Shown piece after piece: positions 1 through 5,419 of a stretch of DNA of 5,419 nucleotides (position 1 is the stretch's first letter; the number at the start of each line of letters is the position of its first letter). Made by a program: the position numbers and the translations under genes. The notes below the pieces were generated by a model that was not told the DNA's origin, did not search any database, and saw nothing but the letters and a program-made list of their open reading frames with translations. This DNA comes from Pseudomonadota bacterium (lineage in GTDB: Bacteria > Pseudomonadota > Alphaproteobacteria > Acetobacterales > Acetobacteraceae): assembly GCA_021829055.1 (NCBI GenBank), contig JAJZCS010000159.1, positions 1-5,419 on the forward strand. Reading direction: 5' to 3'.

Positions 1-212
1 TACCGCTTACAATTCACCTGCCTCTTGCTGACCGATACTTTGCCTGCGCTCACTGCGGTTCTCGCCCGCAGCTTCGAGCGCCAGCCGTAGAACGTGTTCA
101 CGTTCAGGTGCTCCCGTCCGCAGAACGCTTGCACCGACAATCCGCTACCGACCTGCTGCGCCACGAAATCGCGCCAAGTCTGCTCGCTGCGTCGCCGACT
201 CATCTTCCCCAT
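1..212 (-). CDS. tnpA: IS66-family accessory protein TnpA, partial (3' end off the window)
   Basis: The minus strand encodes 70 residues beginning MGKMSRRRSEQTWRDFVAQQ, followed by GLSVQAFC and NVNTFYGWRSKLRA. This is the usual N-terminus of the small IS66 TnpA protein, a helix-turn-helix DNA-binding protein of roughly 100-150 residues needed with TnpB and TnpC for transposition. The helix-turn-helix spans about residues 14-48, with the 'S.QAFC....L...TFYGWR' pattern. I chose the ATG at 210-212 because GGAG (complement of 219-222) lies six bases upstream; an in-frame ATG at 201-203 is the alternative. The frame is open to base 1, so the C-terminal part is outside the window. The basic tail after residue 50 (RTAVSAGKVSVSKRQVNCKR) is not conserved in any way I recognise. 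The family call is confident; functional state cannot be judged from a fragment. Confidence 0.8.
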   Translation of the reverse strand, partial: MGKMSRRRSEQTWRDFVAQQVGSGLSVQAFCGREHLNVNTFYGWRSKLRARTAVSAGKVSVSKRQVNCKR

Positions 213-277
213 CGCATGCTCCAGTCACGCCACTACTGAAGCCGCATTCTCCGCACCTACGCGCGACAGGGAAGAAC

Positions 278-297
278 GCCTTCTGGTTATCGCTTAC
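278..297 (-). repeat. IS66-type terminal inverted repeat
   Basis: The minus strand from base 297 inward reads GTAAGCGATAACCAGAAGGC. The GTAAGCG core matches the family's characteristic tip. The partner repeat would be at the far end of the element outside the window, so the inner limit given here is approximate. Confidence 0.7.
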
Positions 298-751
298 GTT
301 GATCGGACAACCTGGCACCGGCAAGAGCCACTTCGCGAAGGCCATCGCCCAGCTCGCCGTGCAGCGCGGCTACAAGGTCTTCTACCGCGAGGCGCACGTG
401 CTCATCGACGAGCTACACGAGGCGCGCGAGTTCGGCGAGCTGCGCAAGTACCGCGCACAGCTGAATGCGGCGGAGCTCATGGTCATCGACGATCTGTTCC
501 TGCGGAAACTCCCCGCCCACGCCGGCGACGAGCTCGCCGATGTCCTCATGAGCCGCTACGAGAAGTCCTCCGTGATAATCACATCAAACAGATCTGTGGA
601 CGACTGGGGAAAGCTTCTCGGCGACGTGGTCGTCACCGCGCCGCTCCTCGATCGCATCATTCACCGCGGCTACCTGCTGAAGTTTGAGGGCAAGAGCTGG
701 CGGCTGAAGGAAGCTGCAGAGCGCCTTGCCAAGCGGGCCGCCACCGCGTAA
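298..751 (+). pseudogene. istB: IstB-like ATP-binding protein of IS21 family, 5'-truncated by IS66 insertion
   Basis: IstB is the AAA+ ATPase that helps the IstA transposase choose target DNA. The 150 residues readable from 299 begin directly at LIGQPGTGKSHFAKAIAQLA, a Walker A motif (residues 3-10). They continue with Walker B MVIDD (61-65), a sensor-type TSN (95-97), DDWGKLLGDV (101-110) and LLDRIIHR (116-123), all in the usual IstB order. Full IstB proteins are about 250 residues; the missing 100 or so are the N-terminal DNA-binding part. The frame stays open upstream, but that sequence is the terminus of the IS66-type element and is not IstB-like, and the TTG at 299 is internal to the family alignment with no ribosome binding site. 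I therefore treat it as a disrupted gene, not a short protein. The TAA at 749-751 is the natural stop. Confidence 0.85.
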
Positions 752-775
752 TCATCACTCGTCCGCCCCCGTCAA

Positions 776-832
776 GTGGGGGATTTTGACCTGGCCACGG
801 GTGGGGGAATTTGAAGTGGCCGCCGGGGGACA
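776..832 (+). repeat. IS21 right end with two tandem transposase-binding repeats
   Basis: Two related 23-base units lie at 776-798 and 801-823, a 25-base period. Both begin GTGGGGGA, share TTTGA in the middle and end in TGGCC[AG]C. They are followed by GGGGGACA, whose last CA (831-832) would be the tip. Repeated sites of this kind inside the ends are typical of IS21-family elements. The left end is not in the window, so the terminal repeat cannot be paired, and no target duplication can be checked. Confidence 0.75.
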
Positions 833-936
833 GAACGTGCGATCGGATTTGATTTATTCTATTCGAGTATTTCCCGGCAGATCGCGACGAGAATTGCGCT
901 CGTCGCCGATGCACACCGTCTAATTTGAGGTCGCCG
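833..936 (+). promoter_or_regulatory. Leader region of the restriction-modification gene
   Basis: These 104 bases separate the IS21 tip from the restriction gene and should hold its control signals if they are not inside the IS end. An AT-rich patch at 846-872 includes TATTCT (855-860), a possible -10, but I find no acceptable -35 at the right distance. Downstream lie a perfect inverted repeat (884-906), a duplicated 11-base segment (902-912 and 930-940) and the ribosome binding site GAGG (927-930), six bases before the ATG at 937. The promoter itself is not established. Confidence 0.35.
884..906 (+). repeat. Perfect 8-bp inverted repeat (possible operator or leader hairpin)
   Basis: GCGACGAG (884-891) and CTCGTCGC (899-906) are exact reverse complements separated by seven bases, AATTGCG. 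The repeat lies 30 bases before the start codon of the restriction gene, where an operator or RNA hairpin could affect expression. There is no T-run after it, so it does not look like an intrinsic terminator. The structure is seen directly; its function is inference. Confidence 0.5.
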
Positions 937-3900
937 ATGCCACTTTTTCATCCACGAGTTCTCAAGCGGATACTGTCCAACAGTCGCGAGATCCCTACCG
1001 CTCATGAAGCAATACTTGCGGCTTGGGCACGAAATCTCGCAAAAGGCATTTACGACCGCGAAACGCAAAATGACAGCGAGTTCATTCAAAAGATCCTGAT
1101 GGAGGTACTTGGGTACGTTGGAAGCAGCGCCGGAGATACGTGGACTCTTGCGAAGAACCAACCCGTGGGGTCCGGGAACGTCGATGTTGCCCTTGGTCAC
1201 TTTGGTGTAGACGGCACTACCGAAATTTACGCACCCTTTGAACTGAAGGGAGCCGTCACGAAGGATATTGACGCCCTGATGCCGGGGCGGCACAAGTCGC
1301 CAGTTCAACAGGCTTGGGAATACGCAATGGACGCGAAAGGGGCCAAATGGGTCCTAATTTCTAATTACCGCGAAATCCGATTGTACGCAGTTGGGTACGG
1401 CCGCAAGGATTATGAGGCATTCGATCTCAGCCTGATGACTCAGCCAGCGAACTATCATCGATTCATGTTGTTGTTATCCGCCAATAATCTTCTGTCGGGG
1501 GCGACGCTCAAATTACTTCGAGACAGCGATTCCACCCAAAAAGAGATAACGGCTCAGCTGTACTCAGAATATAAGTCGACTCGCTCGCATCTGATTGGCG
1601 AAATCAGATCCGGAAGTCCGCCTTTTCCACCACTTAAGGCAGTACAACTTGCGCAAACCATTCTCGACCGGGTGCTCTTTGTCGCGTTCGCGGAAGACAA
1701 GGGGCTGCTGACCAAGGGCACGCTCGCCGACGCTTACAAAGCCAAGAACCCTTATAACCCTCAGCCCGCGTGGGAGAACTTCAAAGGACTCTTTCATGCC
1801 GTTGATCAGGGTAACGAACGCCTCTCGATTCCTGGCTACAATGGTGGGTTGTTCGCAGATAATTCTGATATCAACGCATTAGCGGTAAGCGACGACCTGT
1901 GTAAGCGCTTCGCCGATCTAGGCAAGTATGACTACGAGAGCGAAGTCTCGGTCAACATTCTCGGGCACGTCTTCGAACAATCGATAACTGACCTTGAAGA
2001 TTTAAAGTCGGAACTTGATCCTACCGCGGCTCCCCCCGCCGAAGTGGGTTCAAAGCGCCGTACAGACGGCATCTTCTATACGCCGCCCTTCGTGACTCGT
2101 CACATCGTGGAGCAGTCCGTCGGGCGTTGGCTTGCCGATCAAAAATCCGAGTTAGGTTTCTTTGAAATGCGCCCACTTTCCGATGAGGATTATAGCTCGA
2201 TAAAGCACGTACGACGGGGCAGGAATCACGGCAAGGTCGTCTACAACGCAAACGTAGCTAACCACATCGCATTTTGGAGCGCTTATCGACAGCGCCTTTC
2301 CGCCATAAAGGTCATCGATCCCGCTTGCGGTTCCGGCGCGTTCCTAAATGAGGTATTCGATTTTCTTTATCGAGAAGGGCAAACGATAAACCGGACATTG
2401 GAAGCATTGAACGGCGGACAGATAAATCTATTTCGATGGGATACCCATATTTTGGCTAATAACCTTTACGGTGTAGACATAAACCGAGAGTCCGTCGAAA
2501 TAACAAAGCTCTCGCTATGGCTCAAGACCGCGAATCGGAATGAAAAGCTTAGCTACCTCGATGACAAGATCAAGGCTGGCAATTCGCTCGTAAAGGATCG
2601 CGGTATATCCGGGAACCTCGCGTTCGATTGGTCGACCGAGTTTCGCGAAGTGATGGAAGCGGGCGGGTTTGATGTTGTGCTCGGAAATCCTCCGTACGTT
2701 GACTCCGAAGCTATGGCGAAAGCGTGGCCTAGAGAGCGAGAATACATTTCCAAAACTTTCGAACAAGCCCGGGGCAATTGGGATTTGTATGTTGCATTTT
2801 TAGAGCTGGGCTGCAACCTGATCTCGAAACGAGGATATCTTTCGTACATAACTCCGGATAAGTGGATTGCCAAGGATTTTGGGGCTGCTATTCGTCAGCG
2901 TATCTTGCCAGGCATCGTCTCGATTTTGCCGATTGGACGCGATGTCTTTGAAAGCGCCATTGTAGATTCAATAATCACAACGATTAGTGCTCAGCCCGTC
3001 GCGAGCCTCCAAGTGCTGGCGATTGTGACCGGCGAGGTAGAAGTGCTTTCAGAAGTCGAAAAGAGCGAACTCGGCGGTGACCAGGGATTCGATCAGGCGC
3101 TTTCTTCACATTATGTTTTACTTCGCAAGCTTGAGCAGAAAGGTTTACGGCGTCTCAGAGATATTGCTAGGACCGAAAATGCTTGCGCGACGTCCGACAC
3201 GTACATCTTGGGTAACTACATTACAGATGCGGGATCGGGTCACGGATATAACCCCCGCTTACATTACAAGATTGCCAATACAGGAACGCTGAGCCGATTT
3301 GGATTCAGATGGGGTATTCGCCCGATGCGCTACCTGAAAAATGATTATCTGTACCCAATAATAGAGAAAGCCACTTTTAGGTCACATTTGGGCGGCACAT
3401 ATCAACGCCGCGCCGCATCACCCAAGGTCATAATAAAAGGGCTGACGCTTCTGGACGCCGCTTTGGACCTGGACGGCTCGTATATACCTGGCAAGTCCAC
3501 GCTTGTTATTTGTCACGATGATCTTGCGACACTGAAGTTTGTCGCCGGAATTGTGAACAGCGCTCCTGCATCATTTTATGTCAAGGAGAAGTACGCCAGC
3601 GCTAGTTATAACGGGGGAGTCAACTTTACCCCGGACATGTTGGATTCAATTCCGGTTCCGGCCTCTGTTGATGAGGCCACAATCGTAAAGAACGTGGACA
3701 AGATTCTTTCTGCACTGGACGCTGTATCCACAGCGACAGCACGCATTCAAAAACTGGTTCGAAGTGCCACGGGGTCCTTAAAACTGGGACGATCATTCGA
3801 CCGTTGGTATGACATCTCCAATACCGAGTTCATTCAGGAGCTTCGCAAGGCGGGACTCAAGCTATCTATAGCGGAGGCCGCCGAGTGGATAGATATCCTC

Positions 3901-4047
3901 GAAAAGTCCAAGGCGGCTGTTACTGACAATTTGTCTGCATTTAAGACGGGAAGCGATGCCATTGACTGTTTGCTATTGGATGCCTTCGGCCTCGATCAGC
4001 GAGACCGAGAGCGAATATCGGACTATGGGAACGCCCCGTCTCCGTGA
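937..4047 (+). CDS. Type IIG restriction-modification enzyme (nuclease, N6-adenine methyltransferase and specificity regions in one chain)
   Basis: The 1036-residue protein should both cut and methylate DNA at one recognition site, using S-adenosylmethionine and Mg2+. The N-terminal region (about 35-165) looks like a PD-(D/E)XK nuclease of the HsdR_N type: D83 in NVDVAL, E102 and K104 in FELKGA, and Q125-x3-Y129 in QQAWEY. A linker carries IPGYNGGLF (about 298-306), common in Eco57I-like enzymes. YTPPFVTRHIVEQSVG (from 381) opens the methyltransferase domain, followed by motif I DPACGSG (461-467), GVDIN (512-516) and catalytic NPPY (584-587), which indicates N6-adenine methylation. The region from about 730 to 905, ending with YNGGVNFTPDMLDSIPVP, resembles TaqI-type target recognition domains. 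The ATG at 937 has GAGG (927-930) six bases upstream; an in-frame TTG at 925 has no such site. Length and motif order are usual for the family and no break is seen. It stands alone between IS remnants and is poorer in GC than they are, suggesting transfer. A solitary methylase with a dead nuclease, or a PglX-like protein, is less likely given the nuclease motifs and absent partners. The recognition sequence is unknown. Confidence 0.88.
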   Translation: MPLFHPRVLKRILSNSREIPTAHEAILAAWARNLAKGIYDRETQNDSEFIQKILMEVLGYVGSSAGDTWTLAKNQPVGSGNVDVALGHFGVDGTTEIYAPFELKGAVTKDIDALMPGRHKSPVQQAWEYAMDAKGAKWVLISNYREIRLYAVGYGRKDYEAFDLSLMTQPANYHRFMLLLSANNLLSGATLKLLRDSDSTQKEITAQLYSEYKSTRSHLIGEIRSGSPPFPPLKAVQLAQTILDRVLFVAFAEDKGLLTKGTLADAYKAKNPYNPQPAWENFKGLFHAVDQGNERLSIPGYNGGLFADNSDINALAVSDDLCKRFADLGKYDYESEVSVNILGHVFEQSITDLEDLKSELDPTAAPPAEVGSKRRTDGIFYTPPFVTRHIVEQSVGRWLADQKSELGFFEMRPLSDEDYSSIKHVRRGRNHGKVVYNANVANHIAFWSAYRQRLSAIKVIDPACGSGAFLNEVFDFLYREGQTINRTLEALNGGQINLFRWDTHILANNLYGVDINRESVEITKLSLWLKTANRNEKLSYLDDKIKAGNSLVKDRGISGNLAFDWSTEFREVMEAGGFDVVLGNPPYVDSEAMAKAWPREREYISKTFEQARGNWDLYVAFLELGCNLISKRGYLSYITPDKWIAKDFGAAIRQRILPGIVSILPIGRDVFESAIVDSIITTISAQPVASLQVLAIVTGEVEVLSEVEKSELGGDQGFDQALSSHYVLLRKLEQKGLRRLRDIARTENACATSDTYILGNYITDAGSGHGYNPRLHYKIANTGTLSRFGFRWGIRPMRYLKNDYLYPIIEKATFRSHLGGTYQRRAASPKVIIKGLTLLDAALDLDGSYIPGKSTLVICHDDLATLKFVAGIVNSAPASFYVKEKYASASYNGGVNFTPDMLDSIPVPASVDEATIVKNVDKILSALDAVSTATARIQKLVRSATGSLKLGRSFDRWYDISNTEFIQELRKAGLKLSIAEAAEWIDILEKSKAAVTDNLSAFKTGSDAIDCLLLDAFGLDQRDRERISDYGNAPSP

Positions 4048-4199
4048 GACACAATAACTGCATATGACGAGCCGTACTTGACATGGCCTTCTCACCGGAA
4101 TGGCGCGCTGGATTCAGAAAGGCACATTTTGACTCTTGGTGGCTGATGCATCTTCGACCACGCGGAGGCGACCGGAAGATACTGAGCCGGCTGGTAAAC
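4048..4199. other. Unassigned intergenic interval between the restriction gene and the IS630 element
   Basis: I find no gene, terminator or RNA here. GTCTC-CGT-GAGAC at 4038-4050 forms a five-base stem across the restriction gene's stop codon but has no T-run. TTGACA (4078-4083) is a perfect -35 hexamer without a -10 at the right distance. A 41-codon open frame at 4083-4208 has no ribosome binding site and runs into the IS630 end. On the minus strand, joining across the IS630 element keeps a frame open for a while, but the peptide is not recognisable as IS66 transposase. Confidence 0.4.
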
Positions 4200-4205
4200 A
4201 GTGCG
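4196..4205 (+). repeat. Putative left terminal repeat of the IS630 element
   Basis: AAACAGTGCG here is nearly the reverse complement of 5269-5278 (one mismatch in ten). Similarity falls away further inward, so the repeat is short and imperfect. Confidence 0.45.
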
Positions 4206-4212
4206 TGATTCT

Positions 4213-5247
4213 TCAAGCAGCGTAGCGGACATGCTTTTCCTGGAACAGGTTCCGGATGACTTGCGGCTGCTTCTGTCGGCGGCGCAGGTGGCTGCGGACC
4301 CCGGCCATCAGTTCAGCGCGATTGGCCGGGCGACTCTTGCCGAGGCCGTTGGTTTTGACGTCTTGGTTGAGAAGTTCATCGGGGTTGAGCTCCGGGCAGT
4401 AACCCGGCAGTCGGATCAGGCGCAGCCTGGCCTCGTTGGCGGCGACGAAGTCGCGGGCCACGACCGAGCGATGCACCGGGTGGCCATCCACGATCAGATA
4501 CAGCTTCCCGGTCGCCTGCTGGAGCAGGCGACGCATGAACTGCACGAACAGCCGACCATCAAACTTGCCCTGGAACACCATGAACGCAAGATGGCCGCGG
4601 TTCGTGATCGCCGAGATCATGTTGCAACCGAAGCGCTGCCCGGTGGCCCGGGTGATCGGCGTCTGGCCCATCGGAGCATAGCTCGTACCGGCGACGTGGT
4701 CACTGCGCAAGCCCATTTCATCGCCCCAGTAAATCACGGCCTTCTCCCGCTTGGCGTCCCGAGCAATCGCCGGATACTCCGTGCGCAACCAGCGCGCAAT
4801 TGCCGCATCATTACGCTCATAGGCCCGGCGCACCGGCTTCTGCGGGCTCATGCCCCAGCCCGCCAGATAGCGACCGACCGTGGTCAGCGATACCGAAACA
4901 CCGTACTCGCGCTCGATCAGGCTCACCACTGCCGCCCGCGTCCACAGATAGAACGGCAGCTTCAATTGGTCCGGCAGCGAGTCGATGATCAGTTGCCGGA
5001 TGCGCGCCGATTGCGCCGGCTGCAGGTGTCCTTCGCCGGCACGCCGTCCGCGCCGCTTCTGCTTCAGCGCCCGCAGGCCACCGGTTCGCTCCAGCGCCAT
5101 CCACTTGCTTACCGCTCGCAGACTCGCGCCGTACACCTTCGATGCCTCTGTCTGACTCATGCCGCCGCGCACCGCCCTTACCACCGTGCGCCGCAAATGC
5201 GTCTGCGTCGCGATGTCCAACTTCCGAGCATCCGGCCTGTTCTTCAT
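4213..5247 (-). CDS. IS630-family DDE transposase
   Basis: The 344-residue protein would catalyse cut-and-paste movement of the surrounding IS. It starts MKNRPDARKLD, typical of a subgroup of IS630 transposases. A helix-turn-helix follows at about residues 17-52 (GGMSQTEASKVYGASLRAVSKW), then a basic stretch (KQKRRGRR) and a second DNA-binding region to about 135. The DDE catalytic core contains D176 in VIYWGDEMG, D254 in LYLIVDGHPVH and E291 in LPGYCPELNPDELLNQDVK, so all three catalytic acids are present. Length is normal for the family and no frameshift is visible, so it may be active. The frame is open upstream of 5247 as well, but that part encodes sequence belonging to the IS end and its IS66-type flank, so the ATG at 5245-5247 is the natural start. 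No ribosome binding site precedes it. The gene converges on the restriction gene. Confidence 0.9.
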   Translation of the reverse strand: MKNRPDARKLDIATQTHLRRTVVRAVRGGMSQTEASKVYGASLRAVSKWMALERTGGLRALKQKRRGRRAGEGHLQPAQSARIRQLIIDSLPDQLKLPFYLWTRAAVVSLIEREYGVSVSLTTVGRYLAGWGMSPQKPVRRAYERNDAAIARWLRTEYPAIARDAKREKAVIYWGDEMGLRSDHVAGTSYAPMGQTPITRATGQRFGCNMISAITNRGHLAFMVFQGKFDGRLFVQFMRRLLQQATGKLYLIVDGHPVHRSVVARDFVAANEARLRLIRLPGYCPELNPDELLNQDVKTNGLGKSRPANRAELMAGVRSHLRRRQKQPQVIRNLFQEKHVRYAA

Positions 5248-5254
5248 GTCGGAG

Positions 5255-5263
5255 ATTATAGCA
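5255..5263 (-). promoter_or_regulatory. Extended -10 element upstream of the IS630 transposase
   Basis: On the minus strand the sequence is TGCTATAAT: a perfect TATAAT with the TGn extension, which can compensate for a weak -35. No good -35 hexamer is seen 16-18 bases further upstream. Only seven bases separate TATAAT from the ATG at 5247, so transcription from it would begin at or next to the start codon and give a leaderless message. Confidence 0.5.
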
Positions 5264-5268
5264 CATTG

Positions 5269-5278
5269 CGCACTATTT
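5269..5278 (-). repeat. Putative right terminal repeat of the IS630 element
   Basis: On the minus strand this reads AAATAGTGCG, pairing with 4196-4205. The TA within it (5274-5275) is the expected IS630 target dinucleotide and coincides with the point where the IS66-type coding sequence stops. Confidence 0.5.
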
Positions 5279-5419
5279 GATGCACTGATCAGTAAAGTAC
5301 GTGCGGCAATGTTGCAGGCAGCCAAAATGCTGTATGCGAAGCTCCTCGGACACGATGTCATAGAGCTCGAGCCCATCGGTCAGGAGCTTGCCGCGGAACG
5401 GCCCGTCCGAGCCGATCAG
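5276..5419 (-). pseudogene. tnpC: IS66-family transposase (TnpC) fragment, interrupted by the IS630 element
   Basis: The minus strand from the window edge encodes 48 residues: LIGSDGPFRGKLLTDGLELY, then DIVSEELRIQHFGCLQHCRTYFTDQCIK in sequence. A stop (TAG) is created where the IS630 tip begins. The pattern 'F.G.L.TDG...YD' followed by 'GC..H.R.YF' corresponds to the conserved 'LQTDGY..Y' and 'CWAHARRKF' blocks of the IS66 transposase catalytic domain; the D in TDG would be a catalytic aspartate. Full TnpC proteins are about 500 residues; the upstream part lies outside the window. The family call rests on this short pattern only, so it is moderately confident. The gene is broken by the IS630 insertion and its downstream part is not recognisable on the other side. 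Confidence 0.6.

Larger units (their letters stand above)
1..297 (-). mobile_element. Terminal part of an IS66-family insertion sequence, inserted in istB
   Basis: Read on the minus strand, the sequence starting at base 297 is GTAAGCGATAACC. GTAAGCG is the typical start of IS66-family terminal inverted repeats (family knowledge). A tnpA-type reading frame begins 85 bases inside this end and points inward, as expected for the tnpA-tnpB-tnpC order of IS66 elements. On the other side of base 297 the sequence changes at once to an IstB coding frame, so the boundary is sharp. The rest of the element, including tnpB, tnpC and the other end, lies to the left of the window. IS66 elements usually duplicate 8 bases of target, so GTTGATCG (298-305) should recur beyond the far end. 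The boundary is well supported; the exact subgroup is not known. Confidence 0.8.
298..832 (+). mobile_element. 3' remnant of an IS21-family element (istB tail plus right end)
   Basis: This segment holds the C-terminal part of an IstB helper ATPase and then a noncoding stretch with tandem GTGGGGGA-type repeats ending in ...GGGGACA. IS21-family ends carry multiple transposase-binding repeats and terminal TG/CA dinucleotides, so the CA at 831-832 is the likely right tip. The istA transposase gene and the first part of istB are absent, displaced by the IS66-type element whose end lies at 297. On its own this remnant cannot transpose. Whether an intact other half exists beyond the IS66 element cannot be seen here. 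Confidence 0.8.
4201..5273 (-). mobile_element. IS630-family insertion sequence, apparently complete
   Basis: A full-length IS630-type transposase gene nearly fills this span. Reading inward, the left end AAACAGTGCG (4196-4205, plus strand) and right end AAATAGTGCG (5278-5269, minus strand) match at nine of ten bases, giving a short terminal inverted repeat with GTGCG at the tips. IS630 elements insert at TA and duplicate it; TA flanks the right tip (5274-5275) but CA flanks the left (4199-4200). The boundaries are therefore provisional to within a few bases. On the right side the element interrupts an IS66-type transposase fragment. Confidence 0.7.

Noticed and set aside
94..687. Long plus-strand open frame of 197 codons
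   Set aside because: It overlaps the IS66 tip and the istB frame in another phase, is rich in Arg and Ala as expected of a GC-rich shadow frame, and has no recognisable domain.
726..923. Open frame ending in the MHTV codons before the restriction gene
   Set aside because: Most of it translates the noncoding IS21 end; there is no ribosome binding site and the frame is probably open by chance. Only the small 909-923 frame is kept as an observation.
859..1308. Minus-strand open frame of 149 codons across the restriction gene leader
   Set aside because: It is antisense to the N-terminal nuclease region, and the sense frame has clear motifs and a good ribosome binding site.
937..4047. BREX PglX or DISARM methylase identity for the large gene
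   Set aside because: No partner genes of those systems are in the window, and the N-terminal D...ExK...QxxxY pattern fits a self-contained type IIG enzyme better.
4038..4050. GTCTC-CGT-GAGAC stem at the end of the restriction gene as a terminator
   Set aside because: The stem is only five pairs, overlaps the stop codon and has no following T-run.
4078..4083. Perfect TTGACA as a promoter -35
   Set aside because: No -10-like hexamer lies 16-18 bases downstream on the plus strand.
4083..4208. 41-codon open frame MAFSPEWRAGF...
   Set aside because: No ribosome binding site, no recognised family, and its stop lies inside the IS630 end.
4201..5280. Plus-strand open frame of 359 codons opposite the IS630 transposase
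   Set aside because: It is the antisense of a transposase with a complete DDE triad; its own translation shows no family motif and no ribosome binding site.

Overview
The window is a mosaic of insertion-sequence (IS) debris around one large, apparently intact restriction-modification gene. The IS parts and the general codon use suggest a GC-rich bacterium, most likely a proteobacterium (inference only; there is no rRNA or housekeeping gene to place it). The restriction gene is visibly poorer in GC than its surroundings: hand counts give 24 of 60 bases at 2401-2460, against 37 of 60 at 4861-4920 inside the neighbouring transposase. This fits acquisition by horizontal transfer.

Layout from left to right. 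Bases 1-297 are the end of an IS66-family element. Its terminus reads GTAAGCG inward on the minus strand, and a tnpA-type gene runs leftward out of the window. The element sits inside an IS21-family istB gene: the istB homology starts abruptly at 298/299, just before the Walker A motif, and continues to a stop at 751. The IS21 right end follows, with two 23-base repeats at a 25-base period and a terminal CA at 832. A 104-base leader (833-936) with a hairpin and a duplicated start-codon segment precedes the restriction gene (937-4047). Its 1036-residue product carries a PD-(D/E)XK nuclease domain, an Eco57I-like N6-adenine methyltransferase domain (DPACGSG, NPPY) and a C-terminal target-recognition region, so it looks like a single-chain type IIG enzyme. 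A short interval of unknown origin (4048-4199) leads to an IS630-family element (about 4201-5273) with a full DDE transposase on the minus strand. That element interrupts a fragment of an IS66-type transposase (TnpC), also on the minus strand, which runs off the right edge.

A type IIG enzyme cleaves and methylates with one polypeptide, so the single gene could act as a complete defence unit, and no separate methylase or specificity gene is seen. The flanking elements are mostly broken and nested: IS66 in IS21 on the left, IS630 in IS66 on the right. They record repeated insertion at a site tolerant of disruption, and they may have carried the restriction gene in. I see no RNA gene, CRISPR array or clearly new kind of system. 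The points most worth a second look are the IS-bounded restriction gene, its leader, and the mismatched flanks of the IS630 element.
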